64,000 nt of DNA from Candidatus Amoebophilus asiaticus 5a2 (lineage in GTDB: Bacteria; Bacteroidota; Bacteroidia; Cytophagales; Amoebophilaceae). The position numbers and the translations under genes were made by a program. Position 1 is the stretch's first letter. Every line of letters starts with the position of its first letter. Shown here in pieces: positions 10,909 to 19,990 of the stretch. The stretch is from positions 310,001 through 374,000 of the forward strand of contig NC_010830.1 in assembly GCF_000020565.1 (NCBI RefSeq), read 5' to 3'. The notes below the pieces were generated by a model. It ran no database searches. It saw nothing but the letters and a program-made list of their open reading frames with translations, and was not told the DNA's origin.

Positions 10909-11252
10909 TTTACAAATAGAAAAGAAGGAGAATTAGCGCTCGAGCATATGTTTGATCGTATTTGTAAGCAAGAAGGCATTGAACATAGAAGGACTCAAGT
11001 AGCCCACCTATGGACTAATGGACAGGTAGAGCGAATGAATAGAACTATTAAACAAGCCACTAGAGCTATTATTATAGCAGCCATCAGCAGCTAGAGCATC
11101 ATTTAAATGATTTCTTGTTAGCTTATAATTTTGCTGATAGACTCAAGGCATTAAGGGGTAAAGCTCCTTGTCGATTATAATAGAGGAGCAATGGGTGAAA
11201 AATCTTCAGCTTTTTCACCAAAACATTAATACCTTTACCAAGAGACTAAACA
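10909..11252 (+). pseudogene. IS481-like transposase C-terminal fragment
   Basis: Directly beside the MITE, the DNA encodes an integrase-core tail: EGIEHRRTQVAHLWTNGQVERMN, then NDFLLAYNFADRLKALRGKAP, then IEEQWVKN and a stop near 11250. These pieces lie in different frames and are broken by at least two frameshifts. The N-terminal helix-turn-helix and the first catalytic residues are absent. QVERMNR carries the final DDE glutamate. It is a dead remnant; the family call rests on motif recognition. Confidence 0.7.
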
Positions 11253-11262
11253 CCTAGCCTAT

Positions 11263-12558
11263 CTATTTCTGGTACATTAACGCCTCTATTTCATCAATTT
11301 CCAAAGGAATAGTAGCCATTAAGTCTTCTATACCATTTTCCCTAATTACAATATTATTTTCTAACCGCATCCCTAAACCTTCTTCACGGATATAGATACC
11401 TGGCTCTACTGTAAATACCATCCCTGGCTCAAATTTCTTATAGATGTTGCCTACATCATGCACATCCAAGCCAAGATGGTGAGAGATGCCATGCATAAAG
11501 TATTTCTTATAAGCTGGCTTGCTGAGGTCTTGATTGTTAATATCTGCTATATGCAAAAGTCCTAATTGGACTAATTCCTTTTCTACTACTTCGCCTAATG
11601 CTTGGTGGTAGGTATTTAAATCATTGCCGGGTACTAACATTTTTTTTGCCTCATGCATAATACGTAACACAGCATTATATACAGCTCGTTGGCGTGCAGT
11701 AAAGCGGCCACTGACCGGTATAACACGTGTAAGGTCTGAGCAATAATTGGCATATTCAGCACCAAAATCTGCTAAAATGGTGGTACCTGCCTGACAAGCT
11801 TGGTTATTGCTATTATAATGTAATACACATGCATTGGTACCAGATGCAATAATAGGTGCGTAGGCAAATCCACGTGAACGATTCTGAATAAATTCATGGA
11901 TAAGCTCAGCCTCTATTTCGTATTCCATAACGCCTGGTTTAATCATAGGCAGAATACGACGCAACCCTTTTTCAGTAATAGAACAAGCTTGCTTGATTAA
12001 ATCTATTTCTATCTCAGATTTAATCACTCTTAGCTGATGCATAATCGGTGCAAGTCGTTCATATTTGTGTAAAGGATATTTATGCTTGCACCAAGCAGTA
12101 AAACGCATGTCTCTAGTTTCTACAGGACTTTCAGCACGTATATGCTCATTGCTATTAAGGTATACATATTCTACCTGTGACATCAGCATAGGTAGAATTG
12201 CATCAAATTCATCAAGCCAATAAACATTGGTTATACCACTGGTAGTCTGTGCTGCTTCCTGAGTATATTTTTGGCCTTCCCATATGGCAATATGCTCGTT
12301 AGTTTTTTTTATAAAAAGTATTTCTTTCCATCCATTTTTAGGAGCATCTGGATAGATAACTAGTTTTGTCTCTTCTTGGTCGATACCGGAGAGATAGAAA
12401 AGATCATTATTTTGTCGAAAAGGCATTATGCCATCTGCATTGGTAGGCATAATATCATTGGCATTCAGTATTGCTAAGGAGTTTGGCTTTAGGTACTGGA
12501 TTAGTTTTTTCCTATTATTTATAAACAAACTTGAATCTATTGCGTGATACCGTAACAT
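11263..12558 (-). CDS. pepP: Xaa-Pro aminopeptidase (aminopeptidase P, M24B)
   Basis: This metallopeptidase removes an N-terminal residue that precedes proline. The protein has 431 residues from the ATG at 12558, which yields MLRYHAIDSSLF as in related proteins; an in-frame GTG at 12615 would add 19 residues of poor similarity. The creatinase-like N-terminal domain is followed by the pita-bread fold. Its metal ligands are visible in ILADFGAEYANYCSDLTR, GISHHLGLDVHD, TVEPGIY and the final RLENNIVI. It is complete and probably monocistronic. Confidence 0.93.
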   Translation of the reverse strand: MLRYHAIDSSLFINNRKKLIQYLKPNSLAILNANDIMPTNADGIMPFRQNNDLFYLSGIDQEETKLVIYPDAPKNGWKEILFIKKTNEHIAIWEGQKYTQEAAQTTSGITNVYWLDEFDAILPMLMSQVEYVYLNSNEHIRAESPVETRDMRFTAWCKHKYPLHKYERLAPIMHQLRVIKSEIEIDLIKQACSITEKGLRRILPMIKPGVMEYEIEAELIHEFIQNRSRGFAYAPIIASGTNACVLHYNSNNQACQAGTTILADFGAEYANYCSDLTRVIPVSGRFTARQRAVYNAVLRIMHEAKKMLVPGNDLNTYHQALGEVVEKELVQLGLLHIADINNQDLSKPAYKKYFMHGISHHLGLDVHDVGNIYKKFEPGMVFTVEPGIYIREEGLGMRLENNIVIRENGIEDLMATIPLEIDEIEALMYQK

Positions 12559-12804
12559 ATAATTTTTATAGCTTGAATTAACTTTCCTAAGGTTTACGTG
12601 TGAGTTGATCGCCACAGGAACAAATGAGCCTGTAACAATGTTTTATTCAACTTGGAAGAGGAAGGTAATAAAAATTTCTGAAAAACTTGTTTTAGAATTA
12701 TTAGAAACTGATCGGTTTCTTGTTAAGCATGTTAAAGGTGATATATAAAGTCATATTTACATTACTAATAAGCTATTATATTTACCATCCATTGTTGTTT
12801 ATAT

Positions 12805-13146
12805 CTACTCAATTTCTAATTCCTCAGGGGTCCAGAAGATAGCTTGGAGATCTTGTACCTGATTATTTTTGATTTTAATTCCTTCTTGCTGAAGCAGTTG
12901 CTCCATACTTGCATTGGAAGTAAAATGTTGTTTGCCTGTCAACAGTCCTTGTCTGTTTACTACTCTATGCGCGGGTATATCTTTGTTATGCTTGGTTTGA
13001 TTAAGTGCCCAACCTACCATACGTGCGCTCTTCTTAAGCCCTATATAATGAGCAATTGCCCCATAAGTAGTTACACGACCTGGAGGAATTAATTTAACTA
13101 TTTCATGGACTTTTGTAAAGAAATTGTCTGGCAATTTTTCATACAT
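12805..13146 (-). CDS. Alkyltransferase-like protein (ATL), MGMT fold with Ala in place of catalytic Cys
   Basis: The 113-residue protein matches the DNA-binding domain of O6-methylguanine methyltransferases, but the PCHR motif reads PAHR, with Ala59 replacing the acceptor cysteine. This defines ATL proteins, which bind O6-alkylguanine and are thought to hand it to nucleotide excision repair without repairing it themselves. The nucleotide-flipping arginine is R42 in SARMVG. uvrB and mfd, its likely partners, are in this window. The assignment to ATL rather than a broken MGMT is favoured by the short length and the complete fold. Confidence 0.88.
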   Translation of the reverse strand: MYEKLPDNFFTKVHEIVKLIPPGRVTTYGAIAHYIGLKKSARMVGWALNQTKHNKDIPAHRVVNRQGLLTGKQHFTSNASMEQLLQQEGIKIKNNQVQDLQAIFWTPEELEIE

Positions 13147-13283
13147 AATTTTACGAGAGATTTAAGATCCTCCTATCTTTGGTACGTCGCATATTATACT
13201 TTTATTAGCAATTTAGTAAATATAATTGGTTGTTTGTTTGATGATTTTTAATTTATAGAATTTCTTAGAAGAATATTGCTTGT

Positions 13284-13328
13284 ATAAAAAACATTACCTA
13301 GAGGTTTTAAAAACCCCTAGGTAATGCT
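13284..13328 (-). terminator. Rho-independent terminator of the lipoprotein gene at 13380-14291
   Basis: CATTACCTAG-GGGTTTT and AAAACC-TCTAGGTAATG form a long stem with one mismatch. Read on the minus strand, the stem is followed by six T residues. It lies about 50 bp past the stop of the lipoprotein gene, so that gene is transcribed separately from the ATL gene. Confidence 0.8.
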
Positions 13329-13379
13329 TGACTTGACAATTGATCAACTGTTGATTTTATACAGTTGCTATCTAAAATA

Positions 13380-14291
13380 TTATTTTAATTCTTTATCAAG
13401 TACATTGATTCCGTCTTCAACTTTTTTAATTACACCATCAAGTTCTTTTGATAAGTCCTTATCTAAAGTATAGTGCTTTCTTCTCTCTACTCCTGTCATT
13501 TGCTTTATTTTTAACACAACAGAACCTTTTGATGGTGTTTGGTACTCAAGTTCGCTTCCTTTTACAGGGATTATAATTTCTACACCTTCACCATCAGGTC
13601 TTACTTTCTTAACTTGGTCTACAAACTCTTCTAAATATTTTCTCAACTGCTTGATAAGCTCTGGATTATTATCTTTATTAGGACCCGTAAGAACAGCTGC
13701 CCTCATCTTATCTGATAAACCCATATAGTGAGCCACTACATAAAATCTAGGATGTTTTGCTGTATTAGCATTTTTTGTCCCTAAAAATTTATCAAATACC
13801 TCTTTCATTACCCCATGGATTCCTTCTTCAATTTCTAGCGCTCCGCTTTTTGCTCTACGTTTGTTAGCAGCATTAAGTTTTTCTTTATCTCCTACTACAG
13901 ATTTACGTGCTATTTGTGCAAAATACCTAATACCATCTTTTTTGCTAGGTAAGTAAGCAGTGTCTTTTTGTTTATAGCTATCCTTGCGTGTTAATACTTC
14001 GCCATCCTTGCCTACATTTGCTTGAGCATCTAGAATAATCTTATGTTCAAGCCCCGCCTGCCCATGGTTTAAAGAATAACCCAAAGATTCCGACAAGAAT
14101 TTATTTCTAGCCTTAGAATTTTCCTTATCTTTTGGATCTATAGGTAGATTATGATTTTGACCTCCAGATATGCCAGCATGTTCATTTGAAGTACATTGTG
14201 CTGCCAATAGCAAGAATAAAAGAAGGGCGCCTGATATCCCTCTCTTAGCCAGGGTTGCTTTTTGTATTGTTTTTGTTTTTCGGTAATTCAT
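13380..14291 (-). CDS. Lipoprotein of unknown function
   Basis: The protein has 303 residues from the ATG at 14291; an earlier in-frame ATG at 14321 would add ten. A basic stretch (KTKTIQKATLAKRG) and a hydrophobic run (ALLLFLLLAAQ) precede a lipobox cysteine (LAAQC), so export and lipid anchoring are likely. The mature part is rich in Lys and Asp with no recognised domain. It contains NNPELIKQLRKYLEEFVDQV, a possible helix, and a Lys-rich helical C-terminus. It has its own terminator. No function is proposed. Confidence 0.75.
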   Translation of the reverse strand: MNYRKTKTIQKATLAKRGISGALLLFLLLAAQCTSNEHAGISGGQNHNLPIDPKDKENSKARNKFLSESLGYSLNHGQAGLEHKIILDAQANVGKDGEVLTRKDSYKQKDTAYLPSKKDGIRYFAQIARKSVVGDKEKLNAANKRRAKSGALEIEEGIHGVMKEVFDKFLGTKNANTAKHPRFYVVAHYMGLSDKMRAAVLTGPNKDNNPELIKQLRKYLEEFVDQVKKVRPDGEGVEIIIPVKGSELEYQTPSKGSVVLKIKQMTGVERRKHYTLDKDLSKELDGVIKKVEDGINVLDKELK

Positions 14292-14544
14292 TTCTTGTTC
14301 AAGATTTGAAAAGTGATACATAATTTTTGAAACTTATGTAAGGAAAAGACTTCCTTATATTAGCTTCTCCATATTATTATAATACGAATTTTTTTTGGAA
14401 TAAACTAGGATTTATATGCTATTTGTAATACTTAAATAAGTATAAAAACAGCTAAAATTAATTGAAAATACAAAGGGGTAAATGTGCTAACTGGTTAGTC
14501 AAAAAAGACAAAGAATTTACCTATTATTTCACGCTATAATCTGG

Positions 14545-14988
14545 CTAGTGAAGATTAACAATACGATTAGCAAGCATGTATATACTCTCTTTTTTACGCA
14601 TCTCTTCTTGCTCTAATAATGTCTCATCATTATAACCCAATAGATGTAATACACCATGTATCATTACTGTATAAAGTTCTTGCCAAAAATCTATTTGGTA
14701 AGTTGTAGCATTGTCCGAAACACGCTCTATACTGATATAAATTTCTCCTTCTATATTCTTTTGATCCTCAGCATAACTAAAGGTAATTACATCAGTAAGT
14801 GTATCATGTTGTAAGTACTTCAAGTTTTTCTTGTGTAAAAAATTATCCGAACAAAAGATAAAATTGAGATTAACAAGCTGGCAATTTTCTTGTTGTATAA
14901 CGTTATGTATCCAATCCGTAATAATTTTTGGATTAGGTAACTTAAACTGTATATCTTCTACAAAATAATAGATATTAGCTTTAGGCAT
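14545..14988 (-). CDS. ybeY: Endoribonuclease YbeY (16S rRNA maturation)
   Basis: This metal-dependent RNase acts in 16S rRNA 3' processing and ribosome quality control. The 147 residues contain the UPF0054 core TDVITFSYAED and the zinc motif HGVLHLLGYND. The third ligand, usually His in GYDH, is Asp or nearby here; as I recall, Bacteroidetes homologues have GYKD, so this is probably lineage-typical rather than a defect. It is complete, with an ATG start at 14988 and no clear operon partner. Confidence 0.92.
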   Translation of the reverse strand: MPKANIYYFVEDIQFKLPNPKIITDWIHNVIQQENCQLVNLNFIFCSDNFLHKKNLKYLQHDTLTDVITFSYAEDQKNIEGEIYISIERVSDNATTYQIDFWQELYTVMIHGVLHLLGYNDETLLEQEEMRKKESIYMLANRIVNLH

Positions 14989-15113
14989 GTTATTAAAACT
15001 TGTTCAAAGAGATATATATAGGATTAGCTAGCTTAATATTTTTATATTATCTTGGACGTTTTGTAAGCTGACTTATGTGTATATAGTATAGTATACAAAA
15101 ATAGTAAATTATA

Positions 15114-16769
15114 ATGTATAGGAAGTTACGATACGACCCCATTTTAGCTAACCCTACCGACTGGCCTATTGTAAAAATGTATCAGGATAAAGATGCTTTT
15201 GTACAATCAGTTAGTGATAAAGCTGTTGCGGATATACTAACGCTGCAACCAAATACCCTAGCTTTACGTAAAAATCTAGCAAAATCACTAGCCCAAGACC
15301 AAGCACGCCTGCAAAGAATGCAATGGAAAGTAGATGCTAAAGATGATGCTAGTTTTTGGGCGCAAAAAATAGATGCATTAAATCAAGAGCAGGTGCCGCT
15401 TCCTGAGTTATTAAAAGACATAACACTACATTATGCAAAAGAGATAGTAGGAGGATTTAATTTATGGCACTATCGATTAGCACAAGCTACCGCTTCTTAT
15501 ACATTAAATAGGCTGCTAAATCCTGTAAATCCTCGCCGTCTACGTACACTACCACAGATTAGAGCTAGGCTGCAAGAACAAATTCCAATATTGGGATCCA
15601 TTAATGAGTTACGTCAACTAGCACGCCTGGGAACTGTTGTAATGGTGCCTACCCATTGTAGTCATTTCGATTCAGTATTAATAGGATGGGTTATAGAAAC
15701 GCTAGGACTACCACCTTTTACTTATGGCGCAGGCCTCAATTTATTCAACCGGCAATTCTTTGCTTATTTTATGAATAAACTAGGTACTTATAAAGTAGAT
15801 AGGCGTAAGAAAGACGTGGCTTATTTAACTACTCTAAAGGCTTATTCAAGCTTATCTTTACATTTAGGATGCCATAGCTTATTTTACCCTGGTGGCACGC
15901 GTTCTAGAACAGGTGCTTTAGAAAGTTCTTTGAAATTAGGTCTGTTAGGTAGTACCATAGAAGCACAACAAATTAACTATCAAGTTCATGGTGCGGCTGC
16001 AACTAAAATTTTTATAGTACCCGTGGTATTTAACTACCATTTTGTGTTAGAAGCTCCTTTTCTAATCCGTGAATATTTAGCAGAACAAGGAAATTATGTT
16101 TACACGCCTAAAAAAGATTGGCTTAATAACTCTTACAAGCTACTGAAATTAATTAAAGCTTTTGCTACTGAAAGTTCTAGCATAGCTGTTTCAATTGGTC
16201 AGCCTATGGATGTACTAGGCAATAAAGTAGATACAGCAGGACATAGCTACAATTTACAAGGAGAACGTATAGACTTACATCAGCACTTTAAAGAAAAAGT
16301 AGAAGTAAAGCACGAAACTGAGCAGGAGAACAAAGAGCGTACAAAAGCTTTAGGGCAACGTATTATAGAATCTTACCGTATCAATAACTGTGTACTTACA
16401 AGCTGCCTATTGGCATTTACAGCTTTTGAATTGATGCGTATTAAACATGCAACTATAGAGCTTAAAGATTTTCTAAATCTACCAAGTAATGCACTAACAA
16501 TTTCCTATACTGAGTTAGAAAAGGCTTTTGCACAAGTAAGAGAGGCTGTTTTAACATTAGGAAAACAAAGTAGAATACGTGTATCTGAAAAATTACAACA
16601 AGGCACAATAGAAAATATGATTGTAGATGGATTTTCTAATTTAGGACTATATCACCACCAGCTACCTTTGATAAGAGATAAAAATGGTAATATAACAACT
16701 AGAGATATTTGTAGCTTACTTTATTATCATAATAAACTAACTGGCTATGAACTCGAAAAATATATCTAA
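15114..16769 (+). CDS. plsB: Glycerol-3-phosphate acyltransferase, PlsB-like
   Basis: This is an acyltransferase of phospholipid synthesis (PlsC/LPLAT fold). The HX4D catalytic motif is HCSHFD. It is followed by the substrate-binding blocks NLFNRQFFAYFMNKLGTYKVDRR (split here for reference) and YPGGTRSRTG. At 551 residues it is longer than PlsC (about 250) and shorter than E. coli PlsB (about 800). The gene overlaps gpsA, which makes its likely substrate sn-glycerol-3-phosphate, and this supports G3P rather than lyso-PA as acceptor. The symbol is a best guess. Confidence 0.8.
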   Translation: MYRKLRYDPILANPTDWPIVKMYQDKDAFVQSVSDKAVADILTLQPNTLALRKNLAKSLAQDQARLQRMQWKVDAKDDASFWAQKIDALNQEQVPLPELLKDITLHYAKEIVGGFNLWHYRLAQATASYTLNRLLNPVNPRRLRTLPQIRARLQEQIPILGSINELRQLARLGTVVMVPTHCSHFDSVLIGWVIETLGLPPFTYGAGLNLFNRQFFAYFMNKLGTYKVDRRKKDVAYLTTLKAYSSLSLHLGCHSLFYPGGTRSRTGALESSLKLGLLGSTIEAQQINYQVHGAAATKIFIVPVVFNYHFVLEAPFLIREYLAEQGNYVYTPKKDWLNNSYKLLKLIKAFATESSSIAVSIGQPMDVLGNKVDTAGHSYNLQGERIDLHQHFKEKVEVKHETEQENKERTKALGQRIIESYRINNCVLTSCLLAFTAFELMRIKHATIELKDFLNLPSNALTISYTELEKAFAQVREAVLTLGKQSRIRVSEKLQQGTIENMIVDGFSNLGLYHHQLPLIRDKNGNITTRDICSLLYYHNKLTGYELEKYI

Positions 16770-17811
16770 TAAGTTGGTAGGCGTAATTGGTGCAGGCGGT
16801 TTTGGTACAGCCATTGCAAACTTATTAGCATATAATACAGATGTACTCTTGTATGTGCGTAAGCAAACATCAGCTGATGAAATAGAAAAGACACGTATTT
16901 CAGCCGGCCAAGTTTTAGCTCCTAATATCATAATTACAACCGTATTAAAAGACTTAACTAAATATTGTCAGGTAATTTTTCCAATTATACCTTCTCAAGG
17001 AGCCAAAGAATTACTAAAAGAATTAGCACCACTATTAGATTTACAACATATTCTTATACATGGCATTAAGGGACTAGACGTAAATTGGCCGCATAAATCT
17101 GATGGAGAAAAGCCTATGGGCTTACCTGAGCTTAATAGAAGTCATGTAAAGACAATGTCTGAATTGATTACAGCTGAAACTCCAGTTAACCAAGTAGGTT
17201 GTATTGCAGGCCCTAATTTAGCGAGTGAGCTTGCGCAAAACCAACCTGCTGCTATAGTAATGTCTAGTGCTTCTAAAATGGTTACGGAGATTGGGCAAAG
17301 ATTTTTAAGAAGCGATAATTTTCAAGTCTATACCAATACCGACATGATTGGTGTAGAGCTATGTGGAGTATTAAAAAATATCATTGCCATAGGAGCTGGT
17401 TGTTTAAGTGGACTAGGATATGGTGAAAATGCAAAAGCACTTTTAATAAGCCGTGGTTTAGTAGAAATGATCCATATAGGTAAAGCCATGGGGGCCAGCG
17501 TACAACCTTTCCTAGGTTTAGCAGGAATAGGAGACCTGGTAGCTACTTGTGCCAGCAAGCTAAGTAGAAATTATACAGTGGGTTATAGACTAGCACAAGG
17601 AGAAACTTTATCACAAATTTTAAATACTGCAGGTTTAACGGCAGAAGGTGTGTACACAGCGAAAACTATCCGTGGCCTTATAGCTCACTATAAACTGCGT
17701 GCACCTATTACGGAAATGATGTATAGAGTGTTATTTGAAGGGGTATCTGTACAAGAAGCGATCAACTATCTAATGAAATACCCTCTTAATGTAGATGTAG
17801 ACTTTATATAA
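16747..17811 (+). CDS. gpsA: Glycerol-3-phosphate dehydrogenase [NAD(P)+]
   Basis: This enzyme reduces dihydroxyacetone phosphate to sn-glycerol-3-phosphate for phospholipids. The protein has 354 residues. The Rossmann motif GVIGAGGFGTAIA lies near the start, the signature GPNLASELA is in the middle, and the catalytic lysine region is GVLKNIIAIGAGCLSGLGYG. The ATG at 16747 lies inside the plsB-like gene, a 23-bp overlap that implies translational coupling. Together the pair makes and then acylates G3P. Confidence 0.96.
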   Translation: MNSKNISNKLVGVIGAGGFGTAIANLLAYNTDVLLYVRKQTSADEIEKTRISAGQVLAPNIIITTVLKDLTKYCQVIFPIIPSQGAKELLKELAPLLDLQHILIHGIKGLDVNWPHKSDGEKPMGLPELNRSHVKTMSELITAETPVNQVGCIAGPNLASELAQNQPAAIVMSSASKMVTEIGQRFLRSDNFQVYTNTDMIGVELCGVLKNIIAIGAGCLSGLGYGENAKALLISRGLVEMIHIGKAMGASVQPFLGLAGIGDLVATCASKLSRNYTVGYRLAQGETLSQILNTAGLTAEGVYTAKTIRGLIAHYKLRAPITEMMYRVLFEGVSVQEAINYLMKYPLNVDVDFI

Positions 17812-17876
17812 TTTATTTGGAAAACATTACTATAAGCGGCTAAACTGATATAGATAAGCTATAGTTATAGAAATTG

Positions 17877-18605
17877 CTACAATTTTAGTATCATTGTAAG
17901 GTAAGATTTCTTCTGTTGCTCAGAAAATTTTTCAATAGCATATCTTAGCATTGTTCTTGGCATTAATCGAGTATATTGATTTAAAAACAAGATAAGCTGT
18001 TGCTGATCTCTTTTACCTGCCTCACGCAACATCCAACCAACAGCCTTATGGATTAAATCATGTTTATCATTTAAGAGTATTTCAGCAATTTTAAATGTCC
18101 AATCTAAGTTATTTTTTCTAATAAAATACCAAGTAGCTACTATTGCAATACGGCGCTCCCACATGCTATTTGAATTTGCCAAGTTGATTAAGATATCCTT
18201 ATCTTTATCTAATAAATGAGCTCCCATAATCAGATGAGCTGAAGTGTCTACAAGGTTCCAATTATTTACATTAGATAGATTACTTAAGTAAAATAGATAA
18301 ATTTTATCCTTGGATTCACTTGGTGCTTTTCCATATTGGTTCACCAAGATAATTAGCCCTAACAACCTTTCTTCATTAATTTTTGATTGTATAAGTTGCT
18401 GTATCTCTTCTAATGAAATGCATGCGAATGTTTTTGCAATTTTACGTAAAACAGGTACTGGGACACCTATAAATTCATCAGCTTCCGCATAATCACCTGT
18501 TCCTGTTTTAAAAAACCTTGCAACCTTTTCCTTATTGGGGCTTGCTAACCCTTGTAAGAACGTTTGAATTTGATGTATATTTTTATTGTTGATGCTGTCT
18601 TTCAT
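17877..18605 (-). CDS. DNA alkylation repair protein, AlkD-like HEAT-repeat glycosylase
   Basis: The protein has 242 residues from the ATG at 18605 (MKDSINNKN); an upstream in-frame start at 18650 would add 15 residues lying within the ada gene. HEAT-like helical repeats, FIGVPVPVLRKIAKTF near residue 50, NNWNLVDTSAHLIMG and WERRIAIVATWYFI match the AlkD family, which excises N3- and N7-alkylpurines without base flipping. The start overlaps the 3' end of ada by 23 bp, so the two genes form an alkylation-response operon with ada first. Confidence 0.88.
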   Translation of the reverse strand: MKDSINNKNIHQIQTFLQGLASPNKEKVARFFKTGTGDYAEADEFIGVPVPVLRKIAKTFACISLEEIQQLIQSKINEERLLGLIILVNQYGKAPSESKDKIYLFYLSNLSNVNNWNLVDTSAHLIMGAHLLDKDKDILINLANSNSMWERRIAIVATWYFIRKNNLDWTFKIAEILLNDKHDLIHKAVGWMLREAGKRDQQQLILFLNQYTRLMPRTMLRYAIEKFSEQQKKSYLTMILKL

Positions 18606-19641
18606 GATCAATAAGCCATTTTTTACGGTGAATTCCCCCACTATACCCACCTAATTTTCCATTATTGTTAATAATACGATGACAGGGAATAACAATAGCT
18701 ATTTTATTAGTTCCATTAGCACTTGCTACAGCTCTATAGGCAGTCTCTTTGCCAAGCGCTTTAGCCTGCTCACCATAACTTCTTGTCTGTCCATAAGGAA
18801 TAGTCATAAGTTTACTCCATACAAGTTGCTGAAATGAGCTTCCTAAAAGATAAATGGGGATCTTAAACTCTTTTAACGAACCCTCAAAATACTTATTTAA
18901 TTCACTTTCTATTTGCTGTGTCAACTGTGTGCGACCAGGAACAATAACGGCACGCAAGTTACTACGTAACCTTTCTAACTTACGTTCTAAATTATGCTGA
19001 TCAACAAATTCCAGAAGATATAGAAACTCTTCGTCTGTAATGGCAAGCATGGGTCCAAGTGGTGTATCAATCCAACTTGATTTAAGAACAGTGTGATGTT
19101 CATCAAATTTTGTTGGCCCTGCTCCTATGATCTTTGCAAAAGCATCTCTAAAACCACTGCTTGATTCATAACCGCTATCTAATTGTGCGGCAATAACTGA
19201 TTCTCCTTTTTGGATTTGCTTCATTGCGATTCCCATACGCTTTACGCGTGCAAATTGTATAAACGTCATACCAAACCTTCTTTTAAATTGGCGACGAACC
19301 GTTGATGCATCCACAGATAACTCTTTGAAATCACTATTTTTCCATCTTTTTTCTGGATTTATTTCTATTAACTCAACAAGTGTTTGCACCAAAGGTGAAA
19401 CCTGCCCAGGATGAATTAACGGACAACAACGCATACATGGCCTAAAAGATGCTAAAAGAGCATCTTGGACAGTATTGAAAAATATACAATTTTCAAATTT
19501 AGGTTTCCTTGCATAGCAGATAGAACGAAAAAATACACCAGTTGTTTCGATACCTACAAAGAAAATTCTCTCATATAATGAATTTTTATCAACCAAAGCT
19601 TGACAAAATATTTTAGCTTGGTTATCAGTTATCAATCTCAT
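18583..19641 (-). CDS. ada: Ada-like regulator/methyltransferase, first zinc cysteine replaced by Phe
   Basis: The three-part protein has 352 residues (E. coli Ada has 354): an N-terminal Ada zinc domain, an AraC-type helix-turn-helix (STVRRQFKRRFGMTFIQFAR) and a C-terminal O6-methylguanine methyltransferase with active Cys320 in VIPCHR. The zinc domain normally has Cys38, 42, 69 and 72. Here residue 38 is Phe (GVFFRSICYAR), while C42, C69 and C72 remain. Cys38 is the methylphosphotriester acceptor that switches Ada into an activator. The O6-repair half should work; the sensing half is doubtful. It is the first gene of an operon with alkD. Confidence 0.93.
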   Translation of the reverse strand: MRLITDNQAKIFCQALVDKNSLYERIFFVGIETTGVFFRSICYARKPKFENCIFFNTVQDALLASFRPCMRCCPLIHPGQVSPLVQTLVELIEINPEKRWKNSDFKELSVDASTVRRQFKRRFGMTFIQFARVKRMGIAMKQIQKGESVIAAQLDSGYESSSGFRDAFAKIIGAGPTKFDEHHTVLKSSWIDTPLGPMLAITDEEFLYLLEFVDQHNLERKLERLRSNLRAVIVPGRTQLTQQIESELNKYFEGSLKEFKIPIYLLGSSFQQLVWSKLMTIPYGQTRSYGEQAKALGKETAYRAVASANGTNKIAIVIPCHRIINNNGKLGGYSGGIHRKKWLIDHERQHQQ

Positions 19642-19990
19642 AATGTTTAATTCTAAAAGAATGTTCCAGATGAATATTTTCCACTTCTTCCTACAAAATT
19701 ATATACATCTTTAAAAAGAATTGAGGCCGAGATTCAGGCATTGATTTTTTATTTGATGACCCTAGCCAAATATTTCTTATCTAAAATTACACCAACCATA
19801 CATGCTACCATTGTCAATTAAAGATTCCTAAACTTCTTACAGAATAGATTAATATGCTTCTCATAATTTTCTACCTATAAGTTATTATGTTCAAAGCACA
19901 CCTAAAAACACTATAAATCCCCCAGAAGATTAAAAAAGTTTTTATATCTAAATTTGGATATTTATTGACATTAGATAACACAATAAATAT
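19642..19990. other. Intergenic region without a recognised feature
   Basis: About 350 bp of AT-rich DNA lie between the start of ada and the end of gpmI, both on the minus strand. It should hold the ada promoter at its left end. No gene, RNA, repeat or clear terminator was recognised. Confidence 0.5.

Noticed and set aside
11870-11885. CCACGTGAACG as a second parS site
   Set aside because: Only the CACGTG core and a few bases match, and it lies inside the pepP coding sequence.
12638-12748. 36-codon plus-strand frame (MFYSTWKRKV...)
   Set aside because: Too short, no family likeness and no supporting context.
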